A DNA stretch of 64,000 nucleotides from Tsuneonella deserti. GTDB taxonomy: Bacteria; Pseudomonadota; Alphaproteobacteria; Sphingomonadales; Sphingomonadaceae. Of this stretch, positions 7,369-16,259 are shown piece after piece. Position 1 is the first letter of the stretch; every line of letters begins with the position of its first letter. Made by a program: the position numbers and the translations under genes. The stretch is taken from NCBI RefSeq assembly GCF_014644315.1, contig NZ_BMKL01000001.1, positions 2,057,001-2,121,000 of the forward strand. Direction: 5' to 3'. Below the pieces are notes generated by a model. It saw only the letters and a program-made list of their open reading frames with translations. It did not search any database and was not told the DNA's origin.

Positions 7369-8060
7369 CGTCCTGCCTCCTGTGCCTTGGCCCGGTTAGC
7401 GGCCCTGATCCGCGCGACCGGACCGGTCGGCCCGCCCATCTCGTGCGCCGCGTGGGCGCTGAACGAGACCGGGGTCTCCTCCCAATCGTCCTCCACGTCG
7501 GGATCGACGGGCGGCGTGTTGTCATCCACCCCCGCGACCGCCGCCATGTCGGGCCGCGCGCCGGCGAGCGCGACGAGCCCGCGGAAGATCGCGGCGTAAT
7601 CGGACCCGCGCTTGTCGAGCCGCTCAGCGAGCGCGGCGAACACATGCGCGGGCTGGCCTATCGTCTCGCGCGCCTCACCCGGCGGCAGGAACGAGGCGTA
7701 TTCGAGGAACACCGGTATAAAGTCCGGCAGTTCGCTTGCTTCGAGGTAGAACCCGCTTTCGATGTACTGCTGCCCGAGGTCGATCATCGCCTGCCCGCGC
7801 TCGCGGCTGTCGCCGTGGACGTGCTCAAACAAGTGCAACGATAGCGAGCGCGAGCGGTCGAACAGCTCGCTGTAGGCCGATTGGGAATCGAGGAGCTCGT
7901 CGTCCGCGAGCCGATCGAGCAGCGGCTGCAGGCGCCGCAGCGCCGCGCGGGGGAGCGCGTCTTCGCTTCGGATGGCTTGGGCAACCTCGCTGGCATGTTC
8001 CTTCAGCTCTTGCGATGGATAGCCAAGCAGCGCGGCGAAAGCCTTGAGGGTGGTCCTCAT
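7365..8060 (-). CDS. narJ: Nitrate reductase assembly chaperone NarJ
   Basis: A 231-residue private chaperone that binds the NarG N-terminus, holds it in the cytoplasm and allows insertion of the Mo cofactor before docking on NarI. It starts MRTTLKAFAALLGYPSQEL and carries the family segment SLHLFEHVHGDSRERGQAMIDL, followed by ELPDFIPVFLEYAS. The C-terminal 50 residues are acidic then basic and variable, as in other NarJ. ATG 8060 overlaps the narH stop (ATGA); a longer frame reading back into narH is a shadow. Confidence 0.95.
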   Translation of the reverse strand: MRTTLKAFAALLGYPSQELKEHASEVAQAIRSEDALPRAALRRLQPLLDRLADDELLDSQSAYSELFDRSRSLSLHLFEHVHGDSRERGQAMIDLGQQYIESGFYLEASELPDFIPVFLEYASFLPPGEARETIGQPAHVFAALAERLDKRGSDYAAIFRGLVALAGARPDMAAVAGVDDNTPPVDPDVEDDWEETPVSFSAHAAHEMGGPTGPVARIRAANRAKAQEAGR

Positions 8061-9589
8061 GTCGTCGGCACCTCCATCCGCGGATCGCGCGGCGCTTTCT
8101 TGGCTCCTCCGCCGAACAGGTTCACCTTGGTCTTGCCGAGCGAGTTTTCCTTGAAGCCGAAGCCTGAGGAACCACGCAGGACAAAGGCGTCCTCGTCGAG
8201 TTCGCGCCGGGCGGTCGGGATGACGTAGCGGTCTTCGTAGGCGGCGAGAGCCATGATCCGGTACATCTCCTCGATCGTCGTGCGGTCGAGCCCGACGCGC
8301 TGCGGGATCGACTCGTCGATCCTCCCCTCCACGCTCTTGGCGCGCATGTAGGAACGCATGGCCAACATCCGCTCGAGCGCGTGGGCGATCGGCTCCTCGT
8401 CGCCCGCGGTAAGCAGGTTGGCGAGATAGCGCAGCGGGATGCGCAAGGAGCGAACATCTGGCATCCCGTCGAGCGCCGAGATCTTGCCCGCTTCCGCTGC
8501 CGACTGGATCGGCGACAGCGGGGGCACGTACCAGACCATCGGCAGGGTGCGGTATTCGGGGTGAAGCGGGAAGGCGATCTTCCACTCCATCGCCATCTTG
8601 TACACCGGCGAGCGGGTCGCAGCCTCGAGCCACTGGTCTGGGATGCCCTCCGCCCGCGCGGCTTCCTGAACTTTGACGTCGTAGGGATCGAGGAACACGC
8701 CGAGTTGCGCGGGATAGAGGTCCTTCGGATCCTCGACGCTGGCCGCCGCCTCGATCTTGTCCGCATCATAGAGCACCACGCCGAGGTAGCGGATGCGGCC
8801 GACACAGGTTTCGGAGCACACCGTCGGCTGGCCCGTCTCGATGCGCGGGTAGCAGAAGATGCACTTCTCGCTCTTCCCGCTCGACCAGTTGTAGTAGATT
8901 TTCTTGTACGGGCAGCCCGACACACACATCCGCCAGCCGCGACACTTTTCCTGGTCGATCAGGACGATGCCGTCCTCCGCCCGCTTGTAGATCGCGCCCG
9001 AGGGGCACGACGCGAGGCAGGTGGGGTTGAGGCAATGCTCGCAAAGCCTCGGCAGGTACATCATGAAGGTCTTTTCGAACTGGCCGTAAATCTCCTTCTG
9101 CACCCCGTCGAAGTTGTAATCGTGCCCGCGTTTTTCGAACTCGCCGCCGAGCATGTCCTCCCAGTTGCCGCTCCATTCGATCTTGTTGAGTAACTCGCCG
9201 GTCACCAGCGACTTTGGCCGAGCGGTCGGCTGCGCCTGCAACTCGGGGGCTGATTGGAGCCATTCGTATTCGAATGTGTAGGGTTCGTAGAAGTCGTCGA
9301 TTTCAGGCAGATGCGGGTTGGCGAACAGCTTCGACAGGATGCGCCACTTGGCGCCCTGTCGGGGAATGATCTTGCCGTTGCCCTTGCGGACCCAGCCTCC
9401 CTTCCACCGCTCCTGGTTCTCCCAGTCCTTGGGATAGCCGATGCCCGGCTTGGTCTCGACATTGTTGAACCAGGCGTATTCGACGCCTTCGCGGTTGGTC
9501 CAGACGTTCTTGCAGGTGATCGAGCAGGTGTGACAGCCGATGCACTTGTCGAGGTTCAGGACCATCGCGATCTGGGCACGGACCTTCAT
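8057..9589 (-). CDS. narH: Respiratory nitrate reductase beta subunit NarH
   Basis: A 510-residue iron-sulfur electron-transfer subunit, essentially the length of E. coli NarH. Four cysteine clusters are visible: CIGCHTCSITCKN at the N-terminus, CEHCLNPTCLASCPSG, CRGWRMCVSGCPYKK (with Trp in place of one Cys, as in the [3Fe-4S] site of NarH) and CIFCYPRIETGQPTVCSETC. It carries electrons from NarI haem to the Mo site in NarG on the cytoplasmic face. The ATG overlaps the narG stop by four bases. Confidence 0.97.
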   Translation of the reverse strand: MKVRAQIAMVLNLDKCIGCHTCSITCKNVWTNREGVEYAWFNNVETKPGIGYPKDWENQERWKGGWVRKGNGKIIPRQGAKWRILSKLFANPHLPEIDDFYEPYTFEYEWLQSAPELQAQPTARPKSLVTGELLNKIEWSGNWEDMLGGEFEKRGHDYNFDGVQKEIYGQFEKTFMMYLPRLCEHCLNPTCLASCPSGAIYKRAEDGIVLIDQEKCRGWRMCVSGCPYKKIYYNWSSGKSEKCIFCYPRIETGQPTVCSETCVGRIRYLGVVLYDADKIEAAASVEDPKDLYPAQLGVFLDPYDVKVQEAARAEGIPDQWLEAATRSPVYKMAMEWKIAFPLHPEYRTLPMVWYVPPLSPIQSAAEAGKISALDGMPDVRSLRIPLRYLANLLTAGDEEPIAHALERMLAMRSYMRAKSVEGRIDESIPQRVGLDRTTIEEMYRIMALAAYEDRYVIPTARRELDEDAFVLRGSSGFGFKENSLGKTKVNLFGGGAKKAPRDPRMEVPTT

Positions 9590-12500
9590 TCCGCCGCCTC
9601 CCTCGTGACGGTTCGGCCGGTGCCGGTTCCCCAGTCGGCGGTCCCTCCCTCGACGTTGGCGCTATCGTCGGCGGCTTTGTCGAACCAGTTCACTTCGCTC
9701 ATCTTTCTCACGATCACGAACTCGTCGCGGTTCGCCCCCACCGTGCCGTAGTAGTTGAAGCCGTAGGCGAGCTGGACGTAGCCGCCGATCATGTGCGTCG
9801 GCTTCATGTTGATCCGCGTCACCGAGTTGTGGATCCCGCCGCGCTGGCCGGTGATCTGCGAGCCGACCGTGTTCACCAGCTTTTCCTGCGCGTGGTACAT
9901 GATTGCCGATCCCGGCATGATCCGCTGCGAGACGATCGCCCGCGCCGTCAGTGCGCCGTTGACGTTGAACACCTCGATCCAGTCGTTGTCGACGATGCCC
10001 GCCGCTTTCGCATCATCCTCGCTGATCCACACGGTCGGCCCGCCCCGGTTGAGGCTGAGCATGATCAGGTTCTCGGTATAGGTCGAATGAATCCCCCACT
10101 TCTGGTGCGGGGTGAGGATGTTGAGCATGATCTCCTTGTTGCCGTTGGGGAGCTTTCCGATCACCTGCAGCACGGTCTTGGTGTCGATCGGAGGGCGCCA
10201 GGTGACGAACCCTTCGCCGAACGCGCGCATCCAGTGGTGATCCTGGTAGAGCGACTGGCGTCCTGACAGCGTGCGCCACGGGATCAGCTCGTGCACGTTT
10301 GTGTAGCCCGCGTTGTAGCAGACATGCTCGCTCTCCAGCCCCGACCAGGTGGGCGAGGAGATGATCTTCCTCGGCTGCGCGGCGACATCGCGGAAGCGGA
10401 TCTTCTCCTCTTCCTTGCCTTCCGCGAGATGGTGATGAGAGCGCCCGGTGAACTCGGCCAGCGCCGCCCAGGCCTTGACCGCGACTTCGCCGTTGGTCTC
10501 GGGCGCGAGCATGAGGATCGTCTCGCAGGCGTCGATGTCGGTATCGATCTTGGGCCGGCCTTCGGTCGGCCCGTCTGCCACTCGCCCGTTGAGGTCGCCG
10601 AGCAGCTCGACTTCCTTCTTCGTGTCCCAGCCGATGCCCTTGCCGCCGTTACCGAGCTTTTCGAGCAGCGGCCCCATCGAGGTGAAGCGCGCATAGGTTT
10701 CCGGATAGTTGCGCTCGACCACCTGCACGTTGGGCATTGTCTTGCCCGGGATCGGCTCGCATTCGCCCTTCAGCCAGTCCTTCGGCTCATAGGGCTGCGC
10801 CATTTCGCCAGGCGTGTCATGCTGGATCGGGGTGAGCACGACGTCGTGTTCCACGCCCAGCACTTCCGGAGCGATGTCGGAGAACTTCTTCGCGATCGCC
10901 CGGAAGATGTTCCAGTCACTCTTTGTCTCCCACGCCGGGTCCACCGCCGCCGACAGCGGGTGGATGAACGGGTGCATGTCGGAGGTGTTGAGGTCGTGCT
11001 TCTCGTACCAGGTCGCGGTCGGCAGGACGATGTCGGAATAGATGCTGGTGGTCGACATTCGGAAGTCGATGTTGACCATCAGGTCGAGCTTCCCGACCGG
11101 CGCCTCATCGTGCCAGACGATGTCCTGCGGCCGGTCGATACGCGGGTCCTCATCGGTGCCGACGACGCCGTGCATCGAGCCGACGAGGTGCTTGAGAAAA
11201 TACTCATGCCCCTTGCCGCTCGCGCCCAGCACGTTCGAGCGCCAGAAGAACATGTTCCGCGGCCAGTTTACCGGGTTGTCGGGATCGAGTGTGGAAGGCT
11301 TTATCTCGCCAGATTTCCATCCGTCCGACACCACGGTCGCCGGATCGGCGCCGGTTTCGTGAATGTGGCGGCCCAGTTCGATCGGGTTGAGCTGGAGCTG
11401 CGGCGCGGAGGGCAGCCAGCCCATCCTTTCGGCCTTGGCATTGTAGTCGATGAGGCTCGCGGACCAGTCCCCTTCCGGCGCGACCGGAGAAAGGATTTCC
11501 GACATCTTGAGCGTCTCGTAGCGCCACTGGTCGGTGTGCGCGTAGAAAAAGCTGGTCCCGTTCATCTGCCGCGGCGGGCGGGTCCAGTCGCTCGCGAAGG
11601 CGAGGGGTAGCCAGCCGGTCTGCGGGCGCAGCTTCTCCTGGCCGACGTAGTGCGACCAGCCGCCGCCCGACTGGCCGATGCAACCGCACATCACCAGCAG
11701 GGCGATGATGCCACGGTAGCTCATGTCCATGTGGTACCAGTGGTTCAGCCCCGCCCCGAGGATGACCATCGAGCGGCCATTGGTCTTCTCGGCGGTGTCG
11801 GCGAACTCGCGCGCGACCTGGATGATCGCCTGGCGCGGGACGCCCGTTACCTTCTCGGCCCAGGCAGGCGTGAACGGTACGTCGTCGTCATAACTCGACG
11901 CCACGTTCTCCCCGCCGAAGCCCCGATCGACGCCATAATTGGCGCAAAACAGGTCGAACACCGTGGCGACATAGCCGCTCGTTCCGTCCGCGAAGTCGAG
12001 CCGCTTGAGCGGGACGTTGCGCATGAGGATCTCGTCGTGCCCGGTGGCGACGAAATCGTGCGGCGCGGTGCCCCCGAAATAGGGGAACGCGACCGGCTCG
12101 ATCGCGTCGGCATGATCCTTGAGCGTGGTGCGCAAGCGCACGTCGCGGCCCTGCCCGTCCTTCTCCTCGAGGTTCCATTTGCCCTTGTCGCCCCAGCGGA
12201 AACCGGCCGATCCAAGCGGGGCGACCAGTTCGCCGGAAAGCTCGTCGAAGGCGACCGTCTTCCAGTCCGGGTTGATGTTCTCGCCCAGGCCGTCAGCCAG
12301 GTCCGCCGCGCGAAGCTGGCGGTCAGGCACCAGCCTTCCATCGCGCTCTACGATCTTCACCAGCAGCGGGAAGTCGGAATACTTGCGAGTGTAGTCGGCG
12401 AAATATTCCGGCTGCCGGTCGACGTGAAACTCGCGCAGCACGACGTGGCCGAGCGCGAGCGCCAGTGCTGCATCGGTGCCCTGCTTGGGATGGAGCCAGA

Positions 12501-13377
12501 TATCCGAGAACTTGGCTGCCTCGTTGTAGTCAGGCGAGATGACCGCGCTCTTGGCCCCGCGATAGCGCACTTCGGAATAGAAGTGCGCGTCGGGGGCGCG
12601 GGTCATCGGGATATTGGAGCCCCACACCAGCAGGAAGCCGGCGTTGTACCAGTCCGCGCTTTCGGGAACGTCGGTCTGCTCACCCCAGGTCTGCGGGCTC
12701 GAGGGCGGCAGGTCGCAGTACCAGTCGTAGAACGACAGGAGGTTGCCGCCGATCAGCGAGAGGTAACGGCTGCCGGCCGCGTAGGAGATCATCGACATCG
12801 CCGGGATTGGCGAAAAGCCTGCGATCCGGTCCGGCCCGTATTTCTTGATGGTATAGGCGTTGGCCGCGGCGATGATCTCGGTCACCTCGTCCCACCCGGA
12901 GCGGACGAATCCGCCGCGTCCACGCTTGGAGACCCAGTCTCGCCGCTTGTCGGTATCCTCTACGATCGACTGCCATGCCGCCACCGGCGTCATGGTCTTG
13001 CGCGCTTCACGCCAGTGGCGCACCAGCCTTGCTCTCACCAGCGGGTATTTGATGCGCGTGCCCGAATAGAGGTACCAGCTATAGCTCGCCCCGCGCGGGC
13101 AGCCACGCGGTTCGTGGTTGGGTAGATCAGGGCGGGTGCGCGGATAATCGGTCTGCTGGGTCTCCCAGGTGACGATCCCTCCCTTCACGTAGATCTTCCA
13201 CGAGCACGAGCCGGTGCAGTTCACGCCGTGGGTCGAGCGCACGACCTTGTCCGCCGCCCAGCGCTTGCGATAGGCGTCCTCCCATTCGCGCGGCTCGTCG
13301 GTGGTGATCCCGTGACCGTCGGAAAACTTTTCCCGCGTGCGGCGAAAGTAGGTCAGGCGGTCGAGGAAATGGCTCAT
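9586..13377 (-). CDS. narG: Respiratory nitrate reductase alpha subunit NarG
   Basis: Catalytic 1263-residue Mo-bis-MGD subunit reducing nitrate to nitrite in the cytoplasm. The start is ATG 13377 giving MSHFLDRLTYF, with AGGAG upstream; further upstream sequence lies in narK. The unusual FS0 cluster ligands are visible as His50, Cys54, Cys58 (THGVNCTGSCSW) and Cys93 (PRGCPRG). Asp222 in YDWYCDL matches the E. coli Mo ligand exactly. The C-terminal cofactor-binding domain includes QRGGIHNSVTRINMKPTH, which I give in part as GQRGGIHNSVTR. No twin-arginine signal in the cleavable sense, normal for NarG. The gene follows narK by 19 bases. Confidence 0.98.
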   Translation of the reverse strand: MSHFLDRLTYFRRTREKFSDGHGITTDEPREWEDAYRKRWAADKVVRSTHGVNCTGSCSWKIYVKGGIVTWETQQTDYPRTRPDLPNHEPRGCPRGASYSWYLYSGTRIKYPLVRARLVRHWREARKTMTPVAAWQSIVEDTDKRRDWVSKRGRGGFVRSGWDEVTEIIAAANAYTIKKYGPDRIAGFSPIPAMSMISYAAGSRYLSLIGGNLLSFYDWYCDLPPSSPQTWGEQTDVPESADWYNAGFLLVWGSNIPMTRAPDAHFYSEVRYRGAKSAVISPDYNEAAKFSDIWLHPKQGTDAALALALGHVVLREFHVDRQPEYFADYTRKYSDFPLLVKIVERDGRLVPDRQLRAADLADGLGENINPDWKTVAFDELSGELVAPLGSAGFRWGDKGKWNLEEKDGQGRDVRLRTTLKDHADAIEPVAFPYFGGTAPHDFVATGHDEILMRNVPLKRLDFADGTSGYVATVFDLFCANYGVDRGFGGENVASSYDDDVPFTPAWAEKVTGVPRQAIIQVAREFADTAEKTNGRSMVILGAGLNHWYHMDMSYRGIIALLVMCGCIGQSGGGWSHYVGQEKLRPQTGWLPLAFASDWTRPPRQMNGTSFFYAHTDQWRYETLKMSEILSPVAPEGDWSASLIDYNAKAERMGWLPSAPQLQLNPIELGRHIHETGADPATVVSDGWKSGEIKPSTLDPDNPVNWPRNMFFWRSNVLGASGKGHEYFLKHLVGSMHGVVGTDEDPRIDRPQDIVWHDEAPVGKLDLMVNIDFRMSTTSIYSDIVLPTATWYEKHDLNTSDMHPFIHPLSAAVDPAWETKSDWNIFRAIAKKFSDIAPEVLGVEHDVVLTPIQHDTPGEMAQPYEPKDWLKGECEPIPGKTMPNVQVVERNYPETYARFTSMGPLLEKLGNGGKGIGWDTKKEVELLGDLNGRVADGPTEGRPKIDTDIDACETILMLAPETNGEVAVKAWAALAEFTGRSHHHLAEGKEEEKIRFRDVAAQPRKIISSPTWSGLESEHVCYNAGYTNVHELIPWRTLSGRQSLYQDHHWMRAFGEGFVTWRPPIDTKTVLQVIGKLPNGNKEIMLNILTPHQKWGIHSTYTENLIMLSLNRGGPTVWISEDDAKAAGIVDNDWIEVFNVNGALTARAIVSQRIMPGSAIMYHAQEKLVNTVGSQITGQRGGIHNSVTRINMKPTHMIGGYVQLAYGFNYYGTVGANRDEFVIVRKMSEVNWFDKAADDSANVEGGTADWGTGTGRTVTREAAE

Positions 13378-13396
13378 TGCGTCGTCGCTCCTGTGA

Positions 13397-16138
13397 TCAC
13401 GCCGGGAGAGGGTTCGCGGGGCGCAGGCGAGCCCCTTCGCTGCGATGGAGGATGCCGCGCGGCCCACTGTAGGCGAACCACGTCAGCGCGGCGCAGCTTA
13501 CGTAGAAGACGAGGAAGCCCCAGAGCGCCGCATCGGCCGTGCCTGTGAGATCGATCGACGATCCGTAGGCCTTGGGAATGTAGAACGCGCCGTAGGCGGC
13601 GATCGCCGAGGTGAAGCCGATCACCGCCGCGCCTTCGCGCTCGGCCTGGAGCCGGCGCTGCTCATCGCTCAAGCCCGGCTCCGCGAGGTCGACCGCCCGG
13701 CGCATGATCCCGGGGACCATCTGGAAGGTAGAGGCGTTGCCCACGCCGCTCACGAAGAACAACAGCAGGATCATCGCGAAGAATCCCGCAAAGCTCGCCT
13801 GGTCCAGGAAGTAAATCATTCCCACGATTGCGATAATCTGCACCACGAAGACCCAGAAGGTCACCCGCGCGCCGCCCAGCCGGTCCGATATCCAGCCCGC
13901 CCCGGCGCGCGACAGCGCGCCGAGCAGCGGTCCGACGAAGGCGTACTTGAGCGCGTCGACCTCGGGGAAGACGAGCTTCGCCAGCAGCGGGAATCCCGCA
14001 GACATGCCGATGAAGGTGCCGAACGTGCCGGTGTAGAGCCAGCACATCAGCCAAGTGTGCGCGCGACCGAAGATCGTCGCCTGGTCGGCGAACGAGGACT
14101 TGGCCGAGAGGATGTCGTTCATCCCGAACCACGCCGCGAGCGTGCCGATCCCGATCAGCGGCACCCACACGAAGCCTGCGTTCTGCATCCAGAGCTGGGT
14201 ACCGTCCGCCGCCGTCTGCGCCTGGCCGCCGAGCGCGCCGAACAGGCTCATCGTCACCACCACGGGCACGAGGAACTGCATCAGGCTGACACCGAGATTG
14301 CCGAGCCCCGCGTTGATCGCCAGCGCGTTGCCCTTCTCGGACTTGGGAAAGAAGTAACTGATGTTCGCCATCGAGGAGGCGAAGTTCCCCCCGCCGAACC
14401 CGCACAGCAGCGCGAGCACGAGGAAGATGAGGTACGGCGTCTGCGGATCCTGCACCGCGTAGCCGATCCCGAATGCGGGAATCAGCAGCGAGGCGGTCGA
14501 CAGCGTGGTCCACAGCCGTCCGCCGAAGATCGGCACCAGGAAGGCGTAGAAGATGCGCAGCGTCGCCCCCGACAGGCCGGGCAGCGCGGCGAGCCAGAAC
14601 AGCTGGTCGGTCGAGAAGGCGAACCCGATCGCCGGGAGCCGCGCGACCACCACGCTCCAGACCATCCACACCGCAAACGAGAGCAGCAGGCAGTACGTCG
14701 AGATCCACAGGTTCCGGCGCGCGATCGGCCGTCCGGTCGCTTGCCAGAACGCCGGCTCCTCGGGACGCCAGTCGCCGATCGGACCGGCCTTGCGGGGCGG
14801 GGCGACGAAGCCGGGCTCGCCCATGCCTTGCATCTCGGGCAGCTCGGGCACCGCGGCTGCGGTGCCGCGGCGCGCCGCGACCGCCTCCATGTAGCGGATG
14901 GCGAAGTGCATCCACACCAGCGCCACCAGCACCAGCACGAACAGCAGGGCGAACGCGCTCGTCCATACCCCGGTGAGGTCGAGCAGCGCGCCGAACGCCA
15001 GCGGCAGGAAGAACCCGCCGAGCCCGCCGACCATGCCAACCAACCCGCCGACCGCCCCGACATGGTTCGGGTAATAGACCGGGATGTGCTTGAACACGGC
15101 TGCCTTGCCGAAGCTCATGAACAGCCCGAGCACGAAGATCGTCACCAGGAAGGGGACAAGGCCCATCTCGGTGTGGAACGTGATCCGCCCGCGCACGCCC
15201 TCGACGATGTAGGTCGTCGGCGGGTAGGCGAGCATGAAGGTCGTCAGGACGGAGATGCCGAACGTGACGTAGAGCACCGAGCGCGCGCCGTAGCGATCGG
15301 ACAGCCTGCCGCCGTAGATGCGAAACAGGCTTGCCGGCACGGAGTAGAACGCCGCGAGCATTCCCGCCGTCTCGACGTCGAGGCCGTAGACGCCCATGAG
15401 GTAGCGCGGCAACCACAGCGCCAGCGCGACGAACGCGCCGAATACGAAGAAGTAATAGAGCGCAAAGCGCCAGACCTGGATGTTCTTGAGGACTGCGAGC
15501 TGCGCGCCCATCGCGGCCGCCTTGCGCCCTTCGCGCTGGCGGGCCACCTGCTCGGGATCCTCCTTGGTGAACAGGAGGAACAGCACCGCCATCGCGAGCA
15601 GCGCCGCGGCCCATACTTGCGCGACCGCTTGCCAGCCGGCCGCGACCATCACGAACGGCGCGATGAACTTGGTCACCGCCGCGCCGACGTTGCCCGCCCC
15701 GAAGATGCCGAGCACGGTGCCCTGCTTCTGCGGCGGGAAGAACTTTGAGACGTATGTCACCCCGATCGAGAAGGTGCCGCCCGCCAGTCCCACGCCAAGC
15801 GCCGCGAGAAGCAGTGTCTCGTAACTATCGGCGTAGGAGGTCAGGAATGTCGCGATCGCGGCGAAGACCATGACCGCCGCGAACACCCGCCGCCCGCCGA
15901 TCTGGTCGGCCCAAATGCCCAGCAGGACTCGGGCGAGCGAGCCGGTAAGGATCGGGGTGCCGACGAGAAGCCCGAACTGGGTTTCGCTGAGCCCGAGCTC
16001 GTCCTTCACCCCCAGTCCGATGATCGAGAAAATCGTCCACACCGCGAAGCAGGCAGTGAAGGCGATCGTGCTCGTCCACAAAACGCGTTCAGCTCCGGGC
16101 GCCGAAGTGGCCGGAGCAGTGGTTACGACTTCGGACAT
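13397..16138 (-). CDS. narK: Fused NarK1-NarK2 nitrate/nitrite transporter
   Basis: A 913-residue protein made of two complete major-facilitator domains: residues about 15-430 and about 465-880, about 24 membrane segments in total. Domain 1 carries the nitrate signature stretch GNVGAAVTKFIAPF with GLAGGTFSIGVTYVSKFFP; domain 2 has GFGGGNFASSMANISYFFP and GNLGVSLMQFLVP. In Paracoccus the same fusion pairs a nitrate/proton symporter (NarK1) with a nitrate/nitrite exchanger (NarK2). The start chosen is ATG 16138 (MSEVVTTAPA) with GGGCGAGGG upstream; a longer form from 16168 would begin upstream of the promoter start predicted from the FNR site. First gene of the nar operon. Confidence 0.95.
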   Translation of the reverse strand: MSEVVTTAPATSAPGAERVLWTSTIAFTACFAVWTIFSIIGLGVKDELGLSETQFGLLVGTPILTGSLARVLLGIWADQIGGRRVFAAVMVFAAIATFLTSYADSYETLLLAALGVGLAGGTFSIGVTYVSKFFPPQKQGTVLGIFGAGNVGAAVTKFIAPFVMVAAGWQAVAQVWAAALLAMAVLFLLFTKEDPEQVARQREGRKAAAMGAQLAVLKNIQVWRFALYYFFVFGAFVALALWLPRYLMGVYGLDVETAGMLAAFYSVPASLFRIYGGRLSDRYGARSVLYVTFGISVLTTFMLAYPPTTYIVEGVRGRITFHTEMGLVPFLVTIFVLGLFMSFGKAAVFKHIPVYYPNHVGAVGGLVGMVGGLGGFFLPLAFGALLDLTGVWTSAFALLFVLVLVALVWMHFAIRYMEAVAARRGTAAAVPELPEMQGMGEPGFVAPPRKAGPIGDWRPEEPAFWQATGRPIARRNLWISTYCLLLSFAVWMVWSVVVARLPAIGFAFSTDQLFWLAALPGLSGATLRIFYAFLVPIFGGRLWTTLSTASLLIPAFGIGYAVQDPQTPYLIFLVLALLCGFGGGNFASSMANISYFFPKSEKGNALAINAGLGNLGVSLMQFLVPVVVTMSLFGALGGQAQTAADGTQLWMQNAGFVWVPLIGIGTLAAWFGMNDILSAKSSFADQATIFGRAHTWLMCWLYTGTFGTFIGMSAGFPLLAKLVFPEVDALKYAFVGPLLGALSRAGAGWISDRLGGARVTFWVFVVQIIAIVGMIYFLDQASFAGFFAMILLLFFVSGVGNASTFQMVPGIMRRAVDLAEPGLSDEQRRLQAEREGAAVIGFTSAIAAYGAFYIPKAYGSSIDLTGTADAALWGFLVFYVSCAALTWFAYSGPRGILHRSEGARLRPANPLPA

Positions 16139-16170
16139 GGTGCCCTCGCCCGTTGGTTGATCCCGCACGG

Positions 16171-16211
16171 GTAATAGCTTGCGCAGTGGGGCATCGATTG
16201 ACGCGGATCAT
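16171..16211 (-). promoter_or_regulatory. FNR-dependent promoter of the nar operon
   Basis: TTGACGCGGATCAT at 16198-16211 matches the FNR consensus TTGAT-N4-ATCAA at eight of ten positions. On the minus strand TATTAC at 16176-16171 is a -10-like hexamer placed so that transcription would begin near 16163, exactly 41.5 bases from the centre of the dyad, the class II activator geometry. That start lies downstream of the ATG at 16168 and 25 bases upstream of ATG 16138, which supports the shorter NarK. The 120 bases between narK and moaA hold nothing else recognisable. Confidence 0.7.
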
Positions 16212-16259
16212 TTGCGCTTGGGAAGGAGCGCCGCCCCGCAGGATCCGGCGCCGCCTGCC

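Noticed and set aside
7365..8633. A 422-residue version of NarJ starting at 8633
   Set aside because: The first 190 residues lie in the wrong frame inside narH and have no NarJ similarity; ATG 8060 gives the normal protein.
13445..15748. Very long open frame on the plus strand opposite narK (over 760 codons)
   Set aside because: It mirrors the codon periodicity of narK, is extremely rich in Arg, Glu, His and Gln, and has no motif or ribosome-binding site; it is a typical antisense shadow in GC-rich DNA.
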